A DNA stretch of 64,000 bases from the NCBI GenBank assembly GCA_907164885.2, contig OU015492.1, positions 188,119,338-188,183,337 of the forward strand, given 5' to 3'. The notes below the pieces were generated by a model. The model was not told where the DNA came from and did no database searches. It worked only from the letters and a program-made list of their open reading frames with translations. The stretch comes from Dolomedes plantarius (taxonomy: Eukaryota; Arthropoda; Arachnida; Araneae; Dolomedidae). Position numbers and translations under genes: made by a program. Below, piece after piece: positions 32,552-49,376 of this stretch. The stretch's first letter is position 1; the number at the start of each line of letters is the position of its first letter.

Positions 32552-34403
32552 TATTATCCTCAAAATTTTCTTTTATCAAATTTATGCAACAGATTTACAG
32601 ATTTTTTTTTACAATTTAATGACATTCCAAACAGAGTCTATAAAATAAGGTGACTACTTTTTTATGCCAAAACTGGGAATGAGTTCATTTTCATTGACGT
32701 ATAATATTAATGTTACTTTATTTATCTATAATACCTAAGATTAATGCTTAAGAATTATAGATACATAACGATTTAATTTCTTACAAACATATCGATGTTT
32801 GCGAAATCAAGTTATAATAAATTTAATAAGAGTAAAGTGTTGTGGTAAAGATAAATACAGAAATGTAAACACCACATTTACTTAGATGTACTTTACACAA
32901 TGGTGCGTAATCTACTCGAAAAGGCAATTTTCTTCGCGGTAAACACAAATAAAAATTAGGGATCTGTCTGCTATATTTAAACAGCTTCAGAGTATTCTTG
33001 ACTTCTGGCTGAAAAGAAAGGATAAATATTTGGGGTGTTAATAATTATATTTGTACTTATTCGAAGAAAATAATGATCTGAATTTATTGTAAGATTTATA
33101 TTTTAAAATATATGTTTTGAAGGAATAGAATCACTTATTTGCTTTGACAACTGAATGTTTAATTTATTATTAAAGTTTATTTCAATGTCACTTTTATAAG
33201 ACAATTTTATAAGACTGTTTTCTCACTATAATATCATGGATGTCTAATATTATATAAATATATAAATAGTTATAGATATAATTTTAATTTTTGAGACTGA
33301 AGTTTTAATTTTCAGTTCTAATTTCATACACAACATTAATTTTCCGAGATAGATTCTGTATTTCATGAACTCAGTTGCGTTGCATTTGACATTTTCTTGG
33401 CTAATGTGTAACAAAATAGAAGCAGAGATCTTAGACAATAGACTGTTATTAAGAGGTTTCATTATGTATATGTCTAGCAATTCAATATATAATTTCTCTG
33501 TAGCAATATCTACGGAAACTCGAGTATAGCAATGATGTAGTATTTGTCAATTGTGCAGTTACAGATACCGGCAATTTATTGTTGTTAAAATTGATTTCAA
33601 ATTCCAGAAATTAATATGAAATGTAATTTGCTTTTCGTATCTTTACATTGAATAATGCGTTGATAATCAATATTGTTGGTTTGCCGAATCTTAGCATTCA
33701 GTTATGAGGATTTTTATTTAATTGATATTTTTCTTGTAAACTATAATTCGGTTCATCTCTCAAGAACATTAAAACCAATATCATGAATAATCCTTGACGA
33801 AATAGACGAGTTTCATAATACAGTAAAATTTTTCTATATTTAAGTGCAAAGCTAAGTATTGTGAACAGCCTATAAGTTGATATTCAACAGTATTACTTTG
33901 ATGATTCTCGTTTGTAGTGCTCCCAGATACTATTGAAATAAATACTATTCTATAGAAAGTAACTTAATATAGAAAAAATTATGGATAAGAAGTAAATATA
34001 ATAGAAATTATTTTTATTCATATAAATCTGTATACTTCAGCCTTAAAAATGTATGTTTTTAAAACATGTACTTGTCACGAATGTCAGTCCAAACTTATTA
34101 GTAAATATATGTATTGCATAAATATATTCATTTCATTTTATATATTTGAAAATGTAACAATAAGGGACTCCAAGTATAAATTGTATACTTTGTGTTGAAT
34201 ACAGGTATTAGAAAACTGCTACTTTAAGAACAGTTTTTTCTTTTTACATTTCTCTTGTCGCTTATGTGATATATTCTATGCGCATTAATCACAATGAGCG
34301 GATCTCATAAATACATTCAACTGTTATGTGAATAGAGATTCATGCATTTGTTCCCCATTCATGAGGGAGTCGTGTTTATTGAATTTAAGCGTGCATTGGA
34401 ATG
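32552..34403. other. AT-rich stretch, no gene seen
   Basis: No supported ORF, repeat or RNA gene in about 1.85 kb of AT-rich DNA. Confidence 0.4.
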
Positions 34404-34405
34404 TA

Positions 34406-34989
34406 CAGGATACCCCAAAAGTCATAAGACCATTTTAAAATAAAATAATCCCTTTATTTATTAAAAATTCCATTTATTCTTTTATAATTCATAGATGCAC
34501 TTCTTGGAAATCACGTTTAACTAGTTTTGTAAATTACATCCTTCAAATAGCCACCATTTTGTACTTGGCGGTGGCGGTCTCTTTCTAAGGAGTGCCCTAT
34601 CACTTATCGTAATGTTTCTTGGCCTATACCTTCAATTTCTTCACGAATGTTGGTGTTCAGTTGTGCATGATTCAAGGTTTGTTACAGTATACTCTGTCTT
34701 TTACAGCCCTATGTTCTTGAAACCGCCGAAATTAAGTTGAGTACCTCTTGTTTATATGGTGGTTTTCAAACCCAAAAATAAAGAATGAAAGCTCTTTGGA
34801 ATATCACAATTGATCGTTTATCTTCTATATAAAATTCTATTATTTTTTACTTCTTGCTCTGTCGTGAATTTCTCCATAATTATTTTCCAAGTATTACAAA
34901 TGAATAATCTGAAACAAAATATTTTAAACAATTAACTGTAAAAAAGTTTTCATGTTCTAGAATGGTCTAGTGACTTTTAGGCCACCGTG
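34406..34989 (-). mobile_element. Mariner-type element A, internally deleted
   Basis: A 584-bp element. Its ends, read inward, are CAGGATACCCCAAAAGTCAT (left) and CACGGTGGCCTAAAAGTCAC (right). On the minus strand, near the right end, a start reads MEKFTTEQ, as seen at the N-terminus of some arthropod mariner-like or DUF4817-type transposases. Near the left end is a degraded C-terminus with a REEIEGI-like patch and QNGGYLKDVI. The middle is deleted. A TA precedes the left end, while the right end is followed by TT, probably a mutated TA. This copy links the adjacent short MITEs to a coding family. Confidence 0.65.
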
Positions 34990-35217
34990 TTTAAGAAAAG
35001 GTTTAAGAAAATTGTTCTAGAGGATTCAAATAAATTTGATTAGGAAAATTTTTATACACGGTGGCCCAAAAGTCATTAGACCATTCTAGAACGTAAAAGT
35101 TGTTTATAATTAATTGTTTTTGTTACAGTTAAATGCTTTATTATAACTATTCTTTTAATTCGGCGACCTTTGGGATTCTTTTGTAACTATGTGAATTATT
35201 TACAAGAAATTTAATTA

Positions 35218-36736
35218 GGGGAAAGTAGGGTAAGATGGCGAAGCGGGTAAGATGACGAACTCGGTATTTCTCCGACGCAATCATAGATAGCAGCACCTGT
35301 CCAGGAAATTCTTAAGACTCTAGTATTGGGTTATGACGCCCAATACAAGTAATATAAATTGAGATCGTTTTGTGGGTAGTGGCGACTCAAATGTATTTCT
35401 TTAATCTGTGTTTGTAAATTGTGGACTTCACAGCGCAAGGAATTACCAGACAACGGTAAGTTATTTTTTCTCCTCCATTTTTCTCTGTCAAAATACAACT
35501 TGTAACGTTAAAAATCATGTATGTTATAGTTTATTTTCGATAAGCTTGGATACAGATAAACAAGTTGAAATCGAAAATGGCATTGTGGGGTAAGATGACG
35601 AGGAGCCTACCTAATTAGTACTGTCCAGATTGTTGTGAACGGATTCAGAGCTACTGGCATTGAGCCTCTAGACAGCAATATTTTCACAGTAAAGATTTTC
35701 ACGCTTAATACACCATTGATGTTGTTGAAAACAACCGATTAGATTATCCTACCATTTGTCAGCAGCACATTTCATCGGCCTTTCCTCCTGAACCTACCAT
35801 TTCATCAACCCTATCTCCTCAGCCATCAACTTCCTCAGCTCTTACTCCACTTCCGATGGCCAGCAAGAAAACAACCAGGAAACCAAGAAACTGCCTTCTT
35901 ACCACATTTCTGGATCTCCTGTAAAACAATCTCTTGAAAAAAAGAAGAAAGAAAAACAATTGATGGAACTGAAACGACAGGAAAGATTGAAAAGGAAAGC
36001 TGAAACATTAGCGTCAAAGAAAGCTAAATGTTTACCGAAAACACCTAGAAAAAGAAAGAAAACTAGAATGCGTCAACGGGATTACTGGTCATCTGATGAG
36101 TCATCACAAGAAGTTCCATATGTGGAGGATGACGACTATGATACTGAAACATTATTGGAAAAAGACTGAATTATTTGCGGGGAGGAGGGAAAGGACGAAT
36201 TATGGTATCAGTGCTTCAGGTGCAAATCTTAGGCACATGTTCAGTGTTCCGGCTGGGATGATAATGAAGCGAAAGGCAGACCCAGGAAATGCGATTTTTG
36301 TATATGAACTTTATTACCTATGTTTTTTCTTAATTTTTGTATCTAATTCTTTTAGTTTTTGTTTCATTATGGGTAATCTGTCATTGTATTTTTAGTGTTA
36401 TCTGTGTCTTTTTCACTAAGTACCTAAGTGAAATTGTTTCTCTGCATTTTGGAAAATAAAGCTTTATATCTTGATTTATATTGTTATCGATTCGTCATTT
36501 TACCCATCGCCCTTAGTCATCTTACCCCACCTAATGGGTAAAATGACGAAAATTACTTTCTTGGGGGAAAGGGAATATTTTGCCATCTTCCAGGAGGAGA
36601 TGAAATCGTTTCAATTTTTTTTATAAAACATAAAGGTTGAAAGAAGTCTTACTGTAAATTTCAGGTTTTTAAACCACTTTTTCAATTCAGGAAAAATATT
36701 TTAAGCTTCAGTTCGTCATCTTACCCCACCTTCCCC
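35218..36736 (+). mobile_element. pogo-type transposon, internally deleted
   Basis: A 1519-bp element nested in MITE B. The ends, read inward, are GGGGAAAGTAGGGTAAGATG (left) and GGGGAAGGTGGGGTAAGATG (right). TA stands on both sides (35216-35217 and 36737-36738), and MITE C shows the same site without the insertion. The motif GGGTAAGATGACGA or its complement recurs inside. The coding part keeps only the transposase C-terminal region. Confidence 0.9.
35617..36307 (+). pseudogene. pogo transposase C-terminal region
   Basis: A first piece reads NGFRATGIEPLDSNIFTV, the end of the DDE_1-type domain in pogo/Tigger-like enzymes. After a frame change come KKLPSYHISGSPVKQSLEKK and a long basic/acidic tail (KRKAETLASKKAKCLPKTPR, then DESSQEVPYVEDDDYDTETL). 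It ends in a zinc-finger-like module: IICGEEGKDELWYQCFRCKS, AHVQCSGWDD and PRKCDFCI, finishing at TGA 36305-36307. Two stops fall where the module should have a Cys (TGA 36167-36169) and a Trp (TAG 36230-36232). The catalytic domain upstream is deleted. The C-x2-C/C-x2-C/H-x2-C/C-x2-C pattern is a PHD-like tail known from arthropod pogo proteins. Confidence 0.75.
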
Positions 36737-36964
36737 TATAAAATTCTATTATTTTTACTCGTTGCTCTGTCGTGAATTTCTCCATAATTATTTTCCAAGT
36801 ATTATAAATGAAAAATCTGTAACAAAATATTTTAAACAATTAACTGTAAAAAAGTTTTTATGTTCTAGAATGGTCTAGTGACTTTTGGGTGACCGTGTGG
36901 AAAAAAAGGTTTAAGAAAATCGTTCTAGAGGATTCAAATAAATTTGATTATGAAGATTCTTACA

Positions 36965-37287
36965 CACGGTAGCCCAAAAGTCACTTTACCAATCTAGAAC
37001 AAAAAAACTTTTTTACGTTTAATTGTTTTTTTTTACAGTTAAGTGCTTTATTATAAATATTCTTGCAACTGGGTGATCTTTGGGATTTTCTTGTAATTAT
37101 GTGAATTATTTACAAGAAATTTAATCATAAAATTCTATCATTTTTACTCGTTGTTCTGTCATGAATTTCTCCATACTTTTTTTTAAAGTATTACAAATGA
37201 ATAATCTAAAACAAAATATTTTACACAATTAACTGTAAATAAGTTTTTAATGTTCTAGAATGGTCTAGTGGCTTTTGGGCAACCGTG
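36965..37287. mobile_element. MITE C, intact relative of B
   Basis: A 323-bp element with ends CACGGTAGCCCAAAAGTCAC and, from the right, CACGGTTGCCCAAAAGCCAC, followed by TA on the right. It shares the interior with B, including GTGAATTATTTACAAGAAAT at about 37100-37120, and has no pogo insertion. Confidence 0.85.
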
Positions 37288-37352
37288 TATTAGAATCTTT
37301 ATAATCAAATTTATTTGAATCCTCTAGAACGATTCTCTTAAACCCTTTATTC

Positions 37353-38255
37353 CAAATAGTTACTGCGTAACCAGAAATTATGCAGTCCCATCACCCACGT
37401 ATGGAATAATTATATTTGAGAATCAGCGTGACGGCAGAAAATCTACCAAATACCAGAACGCAATACCATTTCTAGCCAGAATGTCAATGCAAGAAAACAG
37501 AAATGTTACGATCTAAGTGCAAAATAACAGATCGATATGTCTCCCCGGAATCAATTTTCAGGGAGCCCTGAAGTCTGACAGCCCGTCTGCAGAAATTATT
37601 CCACCCCCCACATAGATGCAGGTTAGGACCCCTTGAGATTACGGAGCTCTTAATTTATTACAATTTATTACACAAAGGGATGTCTTGAAATTCTTTGAAG
37701 AAAAGTATGTGTTAGTTGTAAATGCGCTTAGTAATTAATTTTAACATTTGACTATTTTTTTATTTACTGGCTAACATCATTCGAACTAACTTTTCCGCAT
37801 AATTATTTATTCGTGTAGTGTAAGTTTTAAGTAATTGCTATATTTAATTATTAATCTAATTTTTCACTTGTAAAATTTAATGCAAGGGAAAGATTAATTC
37901 CAGTTATATTCCCTTTGAACGTTAGATTGTATCGTATTTCTTGTATAAAAGGGCTTTATTATAACTTTTCTTGTAATTGGGTGACCTTTGGGATTTTCTT
38001 GTAACTATGTGAATTATTTCGGAGGTAGTGTAGAGAAAATTCTTCCACAGAACTCCAAATTATGCTCATCCCAAGCATCACAAAGGAAAAGAAACAAGAA
38101 AAAATAAAAATTATCCAAAACAACGTTAGGAGAACTCGTAAGTTAAGGAATGCAAAAGACTTTTCATTTAAAAGAAAATTGAAAATTTATACGAGTTTTA
38201 CGTTTATTTTAATAAAAGCATTATATATAACAGAACAAATGTTTATCACCCAGAA
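37353..38255. other. AT-rich stretch with a MITE scrap
   Basis: No gene. At 37947-38020 a 70-bp piece matches the interior of MITEs B and C (CTTTATTATAAC to TATGTGAATTATT) but has no TIR. Confidence 0.5.
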
Positions 38256-38508
38256 ATGAGATAGGTCTTTTACTATCGATAATTGTGTAACTTCTGTAGA
38301 TAAAGAGAAAGAGCTCGGGGATTTTATGAATTATTCTATTGAAATTCTAACAGAGGCAAAAATGGATTTTTCGTATGTGGATCTTTGGTCCAATAGAGAA
38401 AGGTGTTGGTTTAATACCGATGGATTTGAATACAGAATCCACATTAAAGGATCCCGTGCCAGTATAAGGGGTTATTTGGGACAGAATGTAAACCTTTGTG
38501 AAACTTAA
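38256..38508 (+). pseudogene. Reverse transcriptase scrap of an LTR-type element
   Basis: The frame reads FTIDNCVTSVDKEKELGDFM, then NYSIEILTEAKMDF. This resembles the region around the YVDD box of Gypsy/Pao-type RTs: FYVDN-x-VTSV, followed by an ELxxF...I...A helix and E-A-K-M-x-L. The active-site tetrad would be TIDN here. The continuation RCWFNTDGFEYRIHIKGSRA is not part of that pattern and is unrecognised. No LTRs or neighbouring pol domains are seen. It is a short match and a tentative call. Confidence 0.35.
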
Positions 38509-38670
38509 TTTTTAACGTAGGATTACGTTCCTTCATACGGTCCTCCGGAAAGCAAAATTTCAGACGTACCGCGTCACGACTTATAATTTTAGCAGTGCGC
38601 CAAACCCAATCTGTCAATCTGTATCGCTTGGGCAAGCAGCAAACAGTTACACGGAAATGTACCAAAATGC

Positions 38671-38931
38671 TTGAAAATTTTGCAAAAAATGAACCACTGG
38701 TCAGAATGACTTAAAATGTGAACTGAATATACTGAAAGAAGGGGGAAACGATTTGGCATAATGCAAAAAGTTCCAAAATGGATCAATAGATGGCGCTGTA
38801 AGCGGTTGGAACTTTTATTTTTTTATTATGTGAAATCGTTTCCCCCTTCTTCCAGTACATTCAGTTCAAATTTGAAGTCATTCTGACCAGTGGTTCTTAT
38901 TTTGCAGACTTTTGAAAGTGGGACTTTAATT
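38671..38931. mobile_element. Foldback MITE, copy 1
   Basis: A palindromic element whose halves both carry GAACCACTGGTCAGAATGAC (one inverted) and GGGGGAAACGATTT, joined by a GATGGCGCTGTAAGCGG centre. The outer end on the left is truncated. The right end runs GGACTTTAATTA directly into copy 2. Confidence 0.8.
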
Positions 38932-38932
38932 A

Positions 38933-39227
38933 CCGGGTGTCCATAATTAAAGTCCCACTTTCAAAAGGCTGCAAAAAAAGAATCACTGGGCATAATGACT
39001 TCAAATTTGAACTGAATATACTGGAGGAAGGGGGAAATGATTTGACATAATAAAAAAAAAAGTTCCTACCGCTTACAGCGCTATCTATTGATACATTTTG
39101 GAACTTTTTTTATTATGCGAAATCGTTTCCCCCTTCTTCCAGTATATTCAGTTCAAATTTGAAGTCATTCTGACCAGTGGTTCTTTTTTTGCAGCCTTTT
39201 GAAAGTGGGACTTTAATTATGGACACC

Positions 39228-39230
<3 letters not shown>
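38933..39230. mobile_element. Foldback MITE, copy 2
   Basis: A 298-bp element that is nearly a perfect palindrome. Its ends, read inward, are CCGGGTGTCCATAATTAAAG and CAGGGTGTCCATAATTAAAG, with TA on both sides (38931-38932 and 39231-39232). The right-hand TA belongs to a (TA)n array. No coding part. The end sequence is typical of mariner-related MITEs. Confidence 0.9.
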
Positions 39231-39308
<78 letters not shown>

Positions 39309-39346
39309 TAAATATACATACATACATACATACATACATGCATACA
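39231..39346. repeat. (TA)n array and (CATA)n repeat
   Basis: Alternating TA at 39231-39304 starts at the MITE end. It is followed by ACAT/CATA tetranucleotide repeats to about 39346. Confidence 0.95.
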
Positions 39347-39365
39347 TAAATAACACATACATGCA

Positions 39366-42300
39366 TGTATACATACAAAAGAGGTAAGCAACGATAAGTA
39401 ATCCTACGTTAATAACCCGCGGTAGTTTCGTTAGAAGAGACTACCTGAAATTTTTTTAGTAACTAATACCATTTAGAACTCAAAGTTTTTTACATTAATA
39501 AATGTACTAATTAGCAGGATAATAGAAAGATCAGTGTGTTTAGTTGCTTAAGTAAAACACGATGAGAAAAGAGTAATACATAAATTTAATGCAATAAGGG
39601 ATGTAATAATTTTCATTCACTACAATTTATATAAAAAATATATATATAATTTGCTACATAGCCAAGAAAGACATCCACAACTTGATTAATATGAGAATAG
39701 AGTCGTTAATCAAACATAAAAATAATTAAATCCTCACAACTCGAGATAAACTTCAGGAAAGTATCTGCATATTTATATTTTTATGTAGTGTTGTAAAGTA
39801 TCACGTTATTACTTTATCGTAACTAGCTAGTTTATTAAAGTATTCATGCAGAAGTCTTAAGGCTATGCATGAGTTGACCTCCCATGTGTGGAATTTCCTC
39901 ACGTGAGTATTTTTCTAATTATATACCAGTAATTGCATATTTTTACCTCTGTTTTCTTTCATATGAAGATAGACGTTTAATCAGAAAAGTATGTGGTTTT
40001 CAAAATCTAAATTATTTCTGCTGCAAAATTTTACAGGGCATTAGATCAGTGGTTTATTGTTACGAAAACTATTTTATGAAATGATGAGTTGAAAATAAAA
40101 TATATATTTAAATCACATGCATTGCAAATAAATATCCATTTTCCAAAGCAGAAAACAAATTGCAAAGATATGCTTTGATAAGAAAATACCGATAGGTAAA
40201 TTCCGCATAATTCAACGACCATATAGAAGTTCGATGATGTAAAATGATGTACCTCCTTAAGGCAATTTCTAAAATAACCTTGAGCGAAATTTCCATCTGA
40301 TCGCAAAACTCGACGCATGCATAATGCATGAAGAGCTATGATAACGTATTCCCGAGCTGGGCTATTTATATGACGACGCAATGAGCCTTATACAAGAAGG
40401 CTTATCCAAACCAGCATTAGACACCGCTAATATGAGAAGTGGATAGACAATTTCGTTCTCGACACAGACAGCCAACGAGGCAACTGTCAATTTTAATCGA
40501 TCATAGAAAGAATTAAGCCTATTTAGAAATTCATAATGGGAAAGTTATATCGGGAATCGAACTTAAAAGGTTAAGTGGTATAAGCTCCGAATATAGAAAC
40601 TTCCAAAGAAGGTGTTTTCTAAATATATCTTTACTTAAGTCTAGTTGTAAGCATAAGGCATGAAATTAAGTTGTTAATTAAAATAATTTTATATTCTTAA
40701 AGAAGCTAGTTAAAGCATGTTTTCCATGTTTGTGTTACTTATTTTCAGTGTTTTACACCGGTATTACCTTACATTTGTCCTACTTAATAAAACTTTAGCT
40801 TTAAGAAAAATGATCAACATTTCAATACGTTTCCCGTATCTCGGTCCTTCTACTTCACAACTAAGTAATTTAGGGTACATTGTTATATCACTTTTATCCT
40901 TTAAACAACTTTTAGCTGCAAAAGAATCAATCTACGAGTCACTACGAGACGTATTTTTACACTTGCTCTCTCTGTCTCTCTATGAAAACACAACACACTT
41001 GTATGTGGGCCTTTTCAGAATAATTGAGGCACCTTAGCAACTGACTATTAAACAAACGTATAATTCCAAAAAGAGATTCTTCTTCTTCAGAGGGTTTTGA
41101 TACAGCAATTAACCTTTACATTTAATAATAATAATATAAATATATTTTAACATAATCGATCTTTCTATAGGTTATATCTACTGCGATGCAAACAAATTGA
41201 CTTAGTTACAGAAAAAAAAATTAATCATCACTGTACGTTGAAGAGCAAAAAAGTACGAAATAAAGTACTTGAAGACGCCAGTCAGTATTCTAAATTTAGA
41301 GGCATTTGATGTCCCGAACAATTGAGGAAAAATACATCAGTTACAGAAAACACTGTATCTACATTTAGTAGGGAGGAAGAAATATTAGTCAAAAACAGGA
41401 CGTTTGTGGGTTAATCCTTACCTGGCTCGCTCTCAAAATTACGTCACAATACTAAGATATTGGCAAATGTACGTTCAAAAAGTTGTCGAATGAAATCTAT
41501 GACTGAATTAGAAATTAATATACTTAAATAGATATCAAAAGGAGATCTGAAAAGTTGTGACTCAAAGACATTAATGAATTTATTGAGGAAAATGAAAAGA
41601 GAAAAACATATTTTCTAGTATTTCACATTCCTTTCACTTTCGAGCGCCTCAAACGCCTTTTCTTCTAGAATTTTCAATTTTCGCCCCTATTTATATCAAA
41701 GAATTTCGGGGATTCTCGCATTTATCAATTGTTACTAATGCTTCTAGGTCCTAATGTAAAAGTTACTCCTAACGCTTCTAGGTCTGAGGATGTACTATTG
41801 ATTAGTACAAATCAATGATATTGATTTTTATCCACGTATCGGGTACTGTCTCCATCCACTGAGATGGAAAAGTTTTGTCGTTTGTCCATTAAAGGAATGT
41901 AAGCAACTCTGGTCACCAGCAACTCCTGGTTAGACATGTACAGTATTATCTCCATTCTTGAATTGCAATTTTTTTAAGCATATAGGCGACTGATGTGTTG
42001 AAGGGCACACAAATTTCAATATGTATCTCGATCGCTATAGAATAGTGGAATGTCCCATAAATGTTCCCTCTAAATTTGATGTAGTTGCTTTAGAACTTTT
42101 AATTTTGAGGCTTAAAATGTCCATAATTATTACGTGTCAGTCATATTTCTCAAAATGCTAATAAGATATACTACTGAATATGTAATAACTATACCCGTTT
42201 TAGCAGTGACTGTGAACACAAATACTCTCTATTTTTCTATAATGATAAGGTTCTTAGAAGTAATACTAGATGTCAAAAGTTACAGTAACAAACTATCTAA

Positions 42301-43064
42301 AATATTATGAAAAGATTTTGGATTTTGTGCATCTGGAATCTTCCCAGTCAGTAATCCTAAAATCAGTAATCCGGTCAGTAATCCTGTTTAATTAGTATAT
42401 CAGAGTTGTTGCCGAGTTCATAACGATCACATGTTTTCTTCTTTAGGCATTTTCTTTATTTGTGCGTATGGATGTATGGATATGTTAGATAGCATCTGAA
42501 GAGTTATATAAAAATTAATTTTTTTTAGATTTAAAAGAAAATGCATGTAAAATATTTGTTTTTAATATATATGTGAGAATTCCCTTCTGGTGGAAACACA
42601 GATATTGTAGAATCACAAGACACGCGCCGCGCCACGAATTAAGGATAACGTGCCACTGGTGCAAATGGGTTACAACTCAACCGTTTCTTTGGAACGCACG
42701 TTATTTTATTTTATTTTATTTATGCGGGATTAAAATTTTACGCTATGTTGTGATGGTTGACGGGATGAAGATTGTAGGTTTTTCTTTGTGGCTCTGACTA
42801 AATGAGCCTTATTGTCGTGTCAGACGGACACAGATATTCTTTTTTTCTTTATTGTAATAATATGTTGTGGTGATTAAATGTTAGTTGTGAATACGCATTA
42901 TTATATTTTGACTTGAAATACTTTTGATATTTGAACCGTGGGGATAAATTTCCCACATATATTTAAATACATAAGGTGTGTGGATGGACGTTTAATGATA
43001 CTTAATATTCCATGATAGACCTGCAAATGGCATCACGTAACACACACAGACAACTATATATATA
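39366..43064. other. AT-rich stretch, no gene identified
   Basis: About 3.7 kb without a supported gene. A 106-residue plus-strand ORF at 40717-41037 has no recognisable feature and mostly hydrophobic, AT-driven composition. A short (ATTTT)n run lies near 42702-42722. Confidence 0.35.
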
Positions 43065-45748
<2,684 letters not shown>

Positions 45749-46185
45749 CATTAAAACCTCATTTATTCGGATCAGATTTGTAAACATAATTTTTATTTAA
45801 TGTTCCCATTAGATAATAATTTTTAACAATAATAGCAAGAACGTAAATACAAGTACGTCAAATATTCGCTTTTTAGTTTGATTCAATGTATAGTTCCTGC
45901 ATAGATTGTACAATAAATTATGGTGATAAAATGCTTTTTATTGAGTTTAAGAAAGCTTTACTAGATTTACCAAATCTTTGTTACGAAATGATGTGAAAAG
46001 TTATTTTTATATTTTTTAATGTCTTGTAAACAATATCATGTAATTTTGTTACAAAACATAGTTTATTATCATAATAAACATTAAGTCTGCTTAGTTAAGT
46101 ATTTTGTTTTGCTTATTACCAATATTACCTGGATTATCCGGATTGCTTATGGTCCTAGTTAGTCCGGATAAACGAGGTTTTACTG
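45749..46185. mobile_element. Tigger/pogo-type MITE
   Basis: A 437-bp element. The left end is CATTAAAACCTCATTTATTC and the right end, read inward, is CAGTAAAACCTCGTTTATCC, with TA on both sides (45747-45748 and 46186-46187). CAGTAAAACCTCGTTTATCC-like ends are characteristic of Tigger/pogo elements. No coding remnant. It is a different family from the pogo at 35.2 kb. Confidence 0.8.
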
Positions 46186-46187
46186 TA

Positions 46188-47828
46188 TATACAATGATTA
46201 CCAAAAGATTTAAGAGAGTTCGTAAAGCAAGAAACAATATGCCTTACATCACATACATCCTTTTCTTTTTCAAAGTTAAACAATTCAGTATTTTAGTAAG
46301 ATGTATTTATCCTGGAAACAATGTTAATGGATGTGGTATCAAAGTATGGCACATGGACAACAATAATTAGGAAATTAAGTTTTATTGGGGCTTGAGATCT
46401 CAACAAATAAATGTTGTGAATTCATAGTTTACCTTAAAAATACAGTCAAATATAAAGATAAATTTTGTCTCTAAAATGTTAGTCAAAAAATATCGATAAA
46501 TAAAACAATGTTAATAAACAAGTAGAGGAAAGAAAATTATCCATCGTCATCTCGACTTATTTAAGCAATTCCCGATTTTAGATCTGTAGCTCTATATCCA
46601 CGTTTCAACACAAAGGTACTTAATTTCAGAACTAATTTTGTTTAATATTTTGTAGTCGAAGTTGGAAATTTCGTAATCAAATCTATGTCATAAAAAAATA
46701 TTAGGAAATAATAATTATCTACTTAAAGCTCCTGAAAAATATTCTAAATATACACAGAGAAAACATAAAATGCCGAAAATACTACCATGGTGCGCGATAA
46801 AGGAATAACAGAAAAGTCGCTTAGTGGAAATTTTTCTTCGTAACTTCAGCTCTGAAAGGAAAATAGAACTGATAATACTTTCATAAAAGATTTCTAGAAA
46901 TAGAACATTCAAAGTCGTAATATAATTTAAAACATTATATTAATTTTTATTCTAGCAAAACTCTTTCAGTGATGGTTCCGGAGCATTGAGCAGCGAGATG
47001 GGTTAGATTGCGACGAATCAAATTCGATTTTTCAATAACTTTTAGCTTTAGATGGTATTGAATGCAAGTGAATACTTTTGAAATTTCATTTTGAGGTTTC
47101 CCAGTCCTGGTGAAATTCAATCATTGAACATTTGAGAGAAAAACTCTTTTTCTTTATTCCACAGTGACGCACGGTGGTTTTCCTCCTGCATCCACAAGCC
47201 TTGTTCCGGCTTCAAATTATTTGTAAAGTGAGTTTTTACGGTGGGATTACCGTTTTGTTATCCACATGATAACTGACGTAGTGAGCATGCGGGAAATATA
47301 TCTTTTTTCCAGTTTTTATCGGTGAAAAGTCGAATTGAATTCCATTCTTCATAAAAAAATTGAAAGGTTTTAGAGATGAAATTGCTATCTTGTATCCAAT
47401 AACTTGGAAGTTTTGCAGTGTGTAAAAAAGTGAAATTTGTCAATCTTTACTGTCAGATATTAGATGTGTATGCCCTTTTTTTCATTTCATTACTACGTAT
47501 AACTTCTCTGGGTTTGAGTTACTATGGGGTTCAATGGCCTATGGGGAAGGCAAGAAAACATGTTATTCCAAACTAACTAGCCGCTGCGCGACCAGCATGG
47601 TCGCTTTCAGTTTTATATTTCTTTTGCAAAACCACGCAACTGAAAGTAACATATGTAAGGAATGTTGCCATTACCTGTCATCATAAATATATGTTGTTAA
47701 GGGGTATTCTCTATAAGGCTGATTCTAGAACATCGTGATCCAAAAAATGTGAATTTCCATTACCTCTGAACAGAGTTAAAGATAAGTCTGAGAAACCCAA
47801 CATCAATGATTTTAAAATTACATCCCTC
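46188..47828. other. AT-rich stretch, no gene seen
   Basis: No ORF, RNA gene or terminal repeat that I can support. Confidence 0.4.

Positions 47829-49376
<1,548 letters not shown>

Larger units (their letters stand above)
35057..36897. mobile_element. MITE B, split by a pogo element
   Basis: A MITE of about 320 bp with ends CACGGTGGCCCAAAAGTCAT and, from the right, CACGGTCACCCAAAAGTCAC. It matches MITE C (36965-37287) end to end once the pogo insertion at 35218-36736 and one TA are removed. A TA precedes the left end. The right half keeps the family's MEKFTTEQR start on the minus strand. Confidence 0.85.

Noticed and set aside
40717..41037. 106-residue ORF with hydrophobic N-terminus
   Set aside because: Composition follows the AT-rich background. 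There is no homology, conserved Cys or transcript signal to support it.
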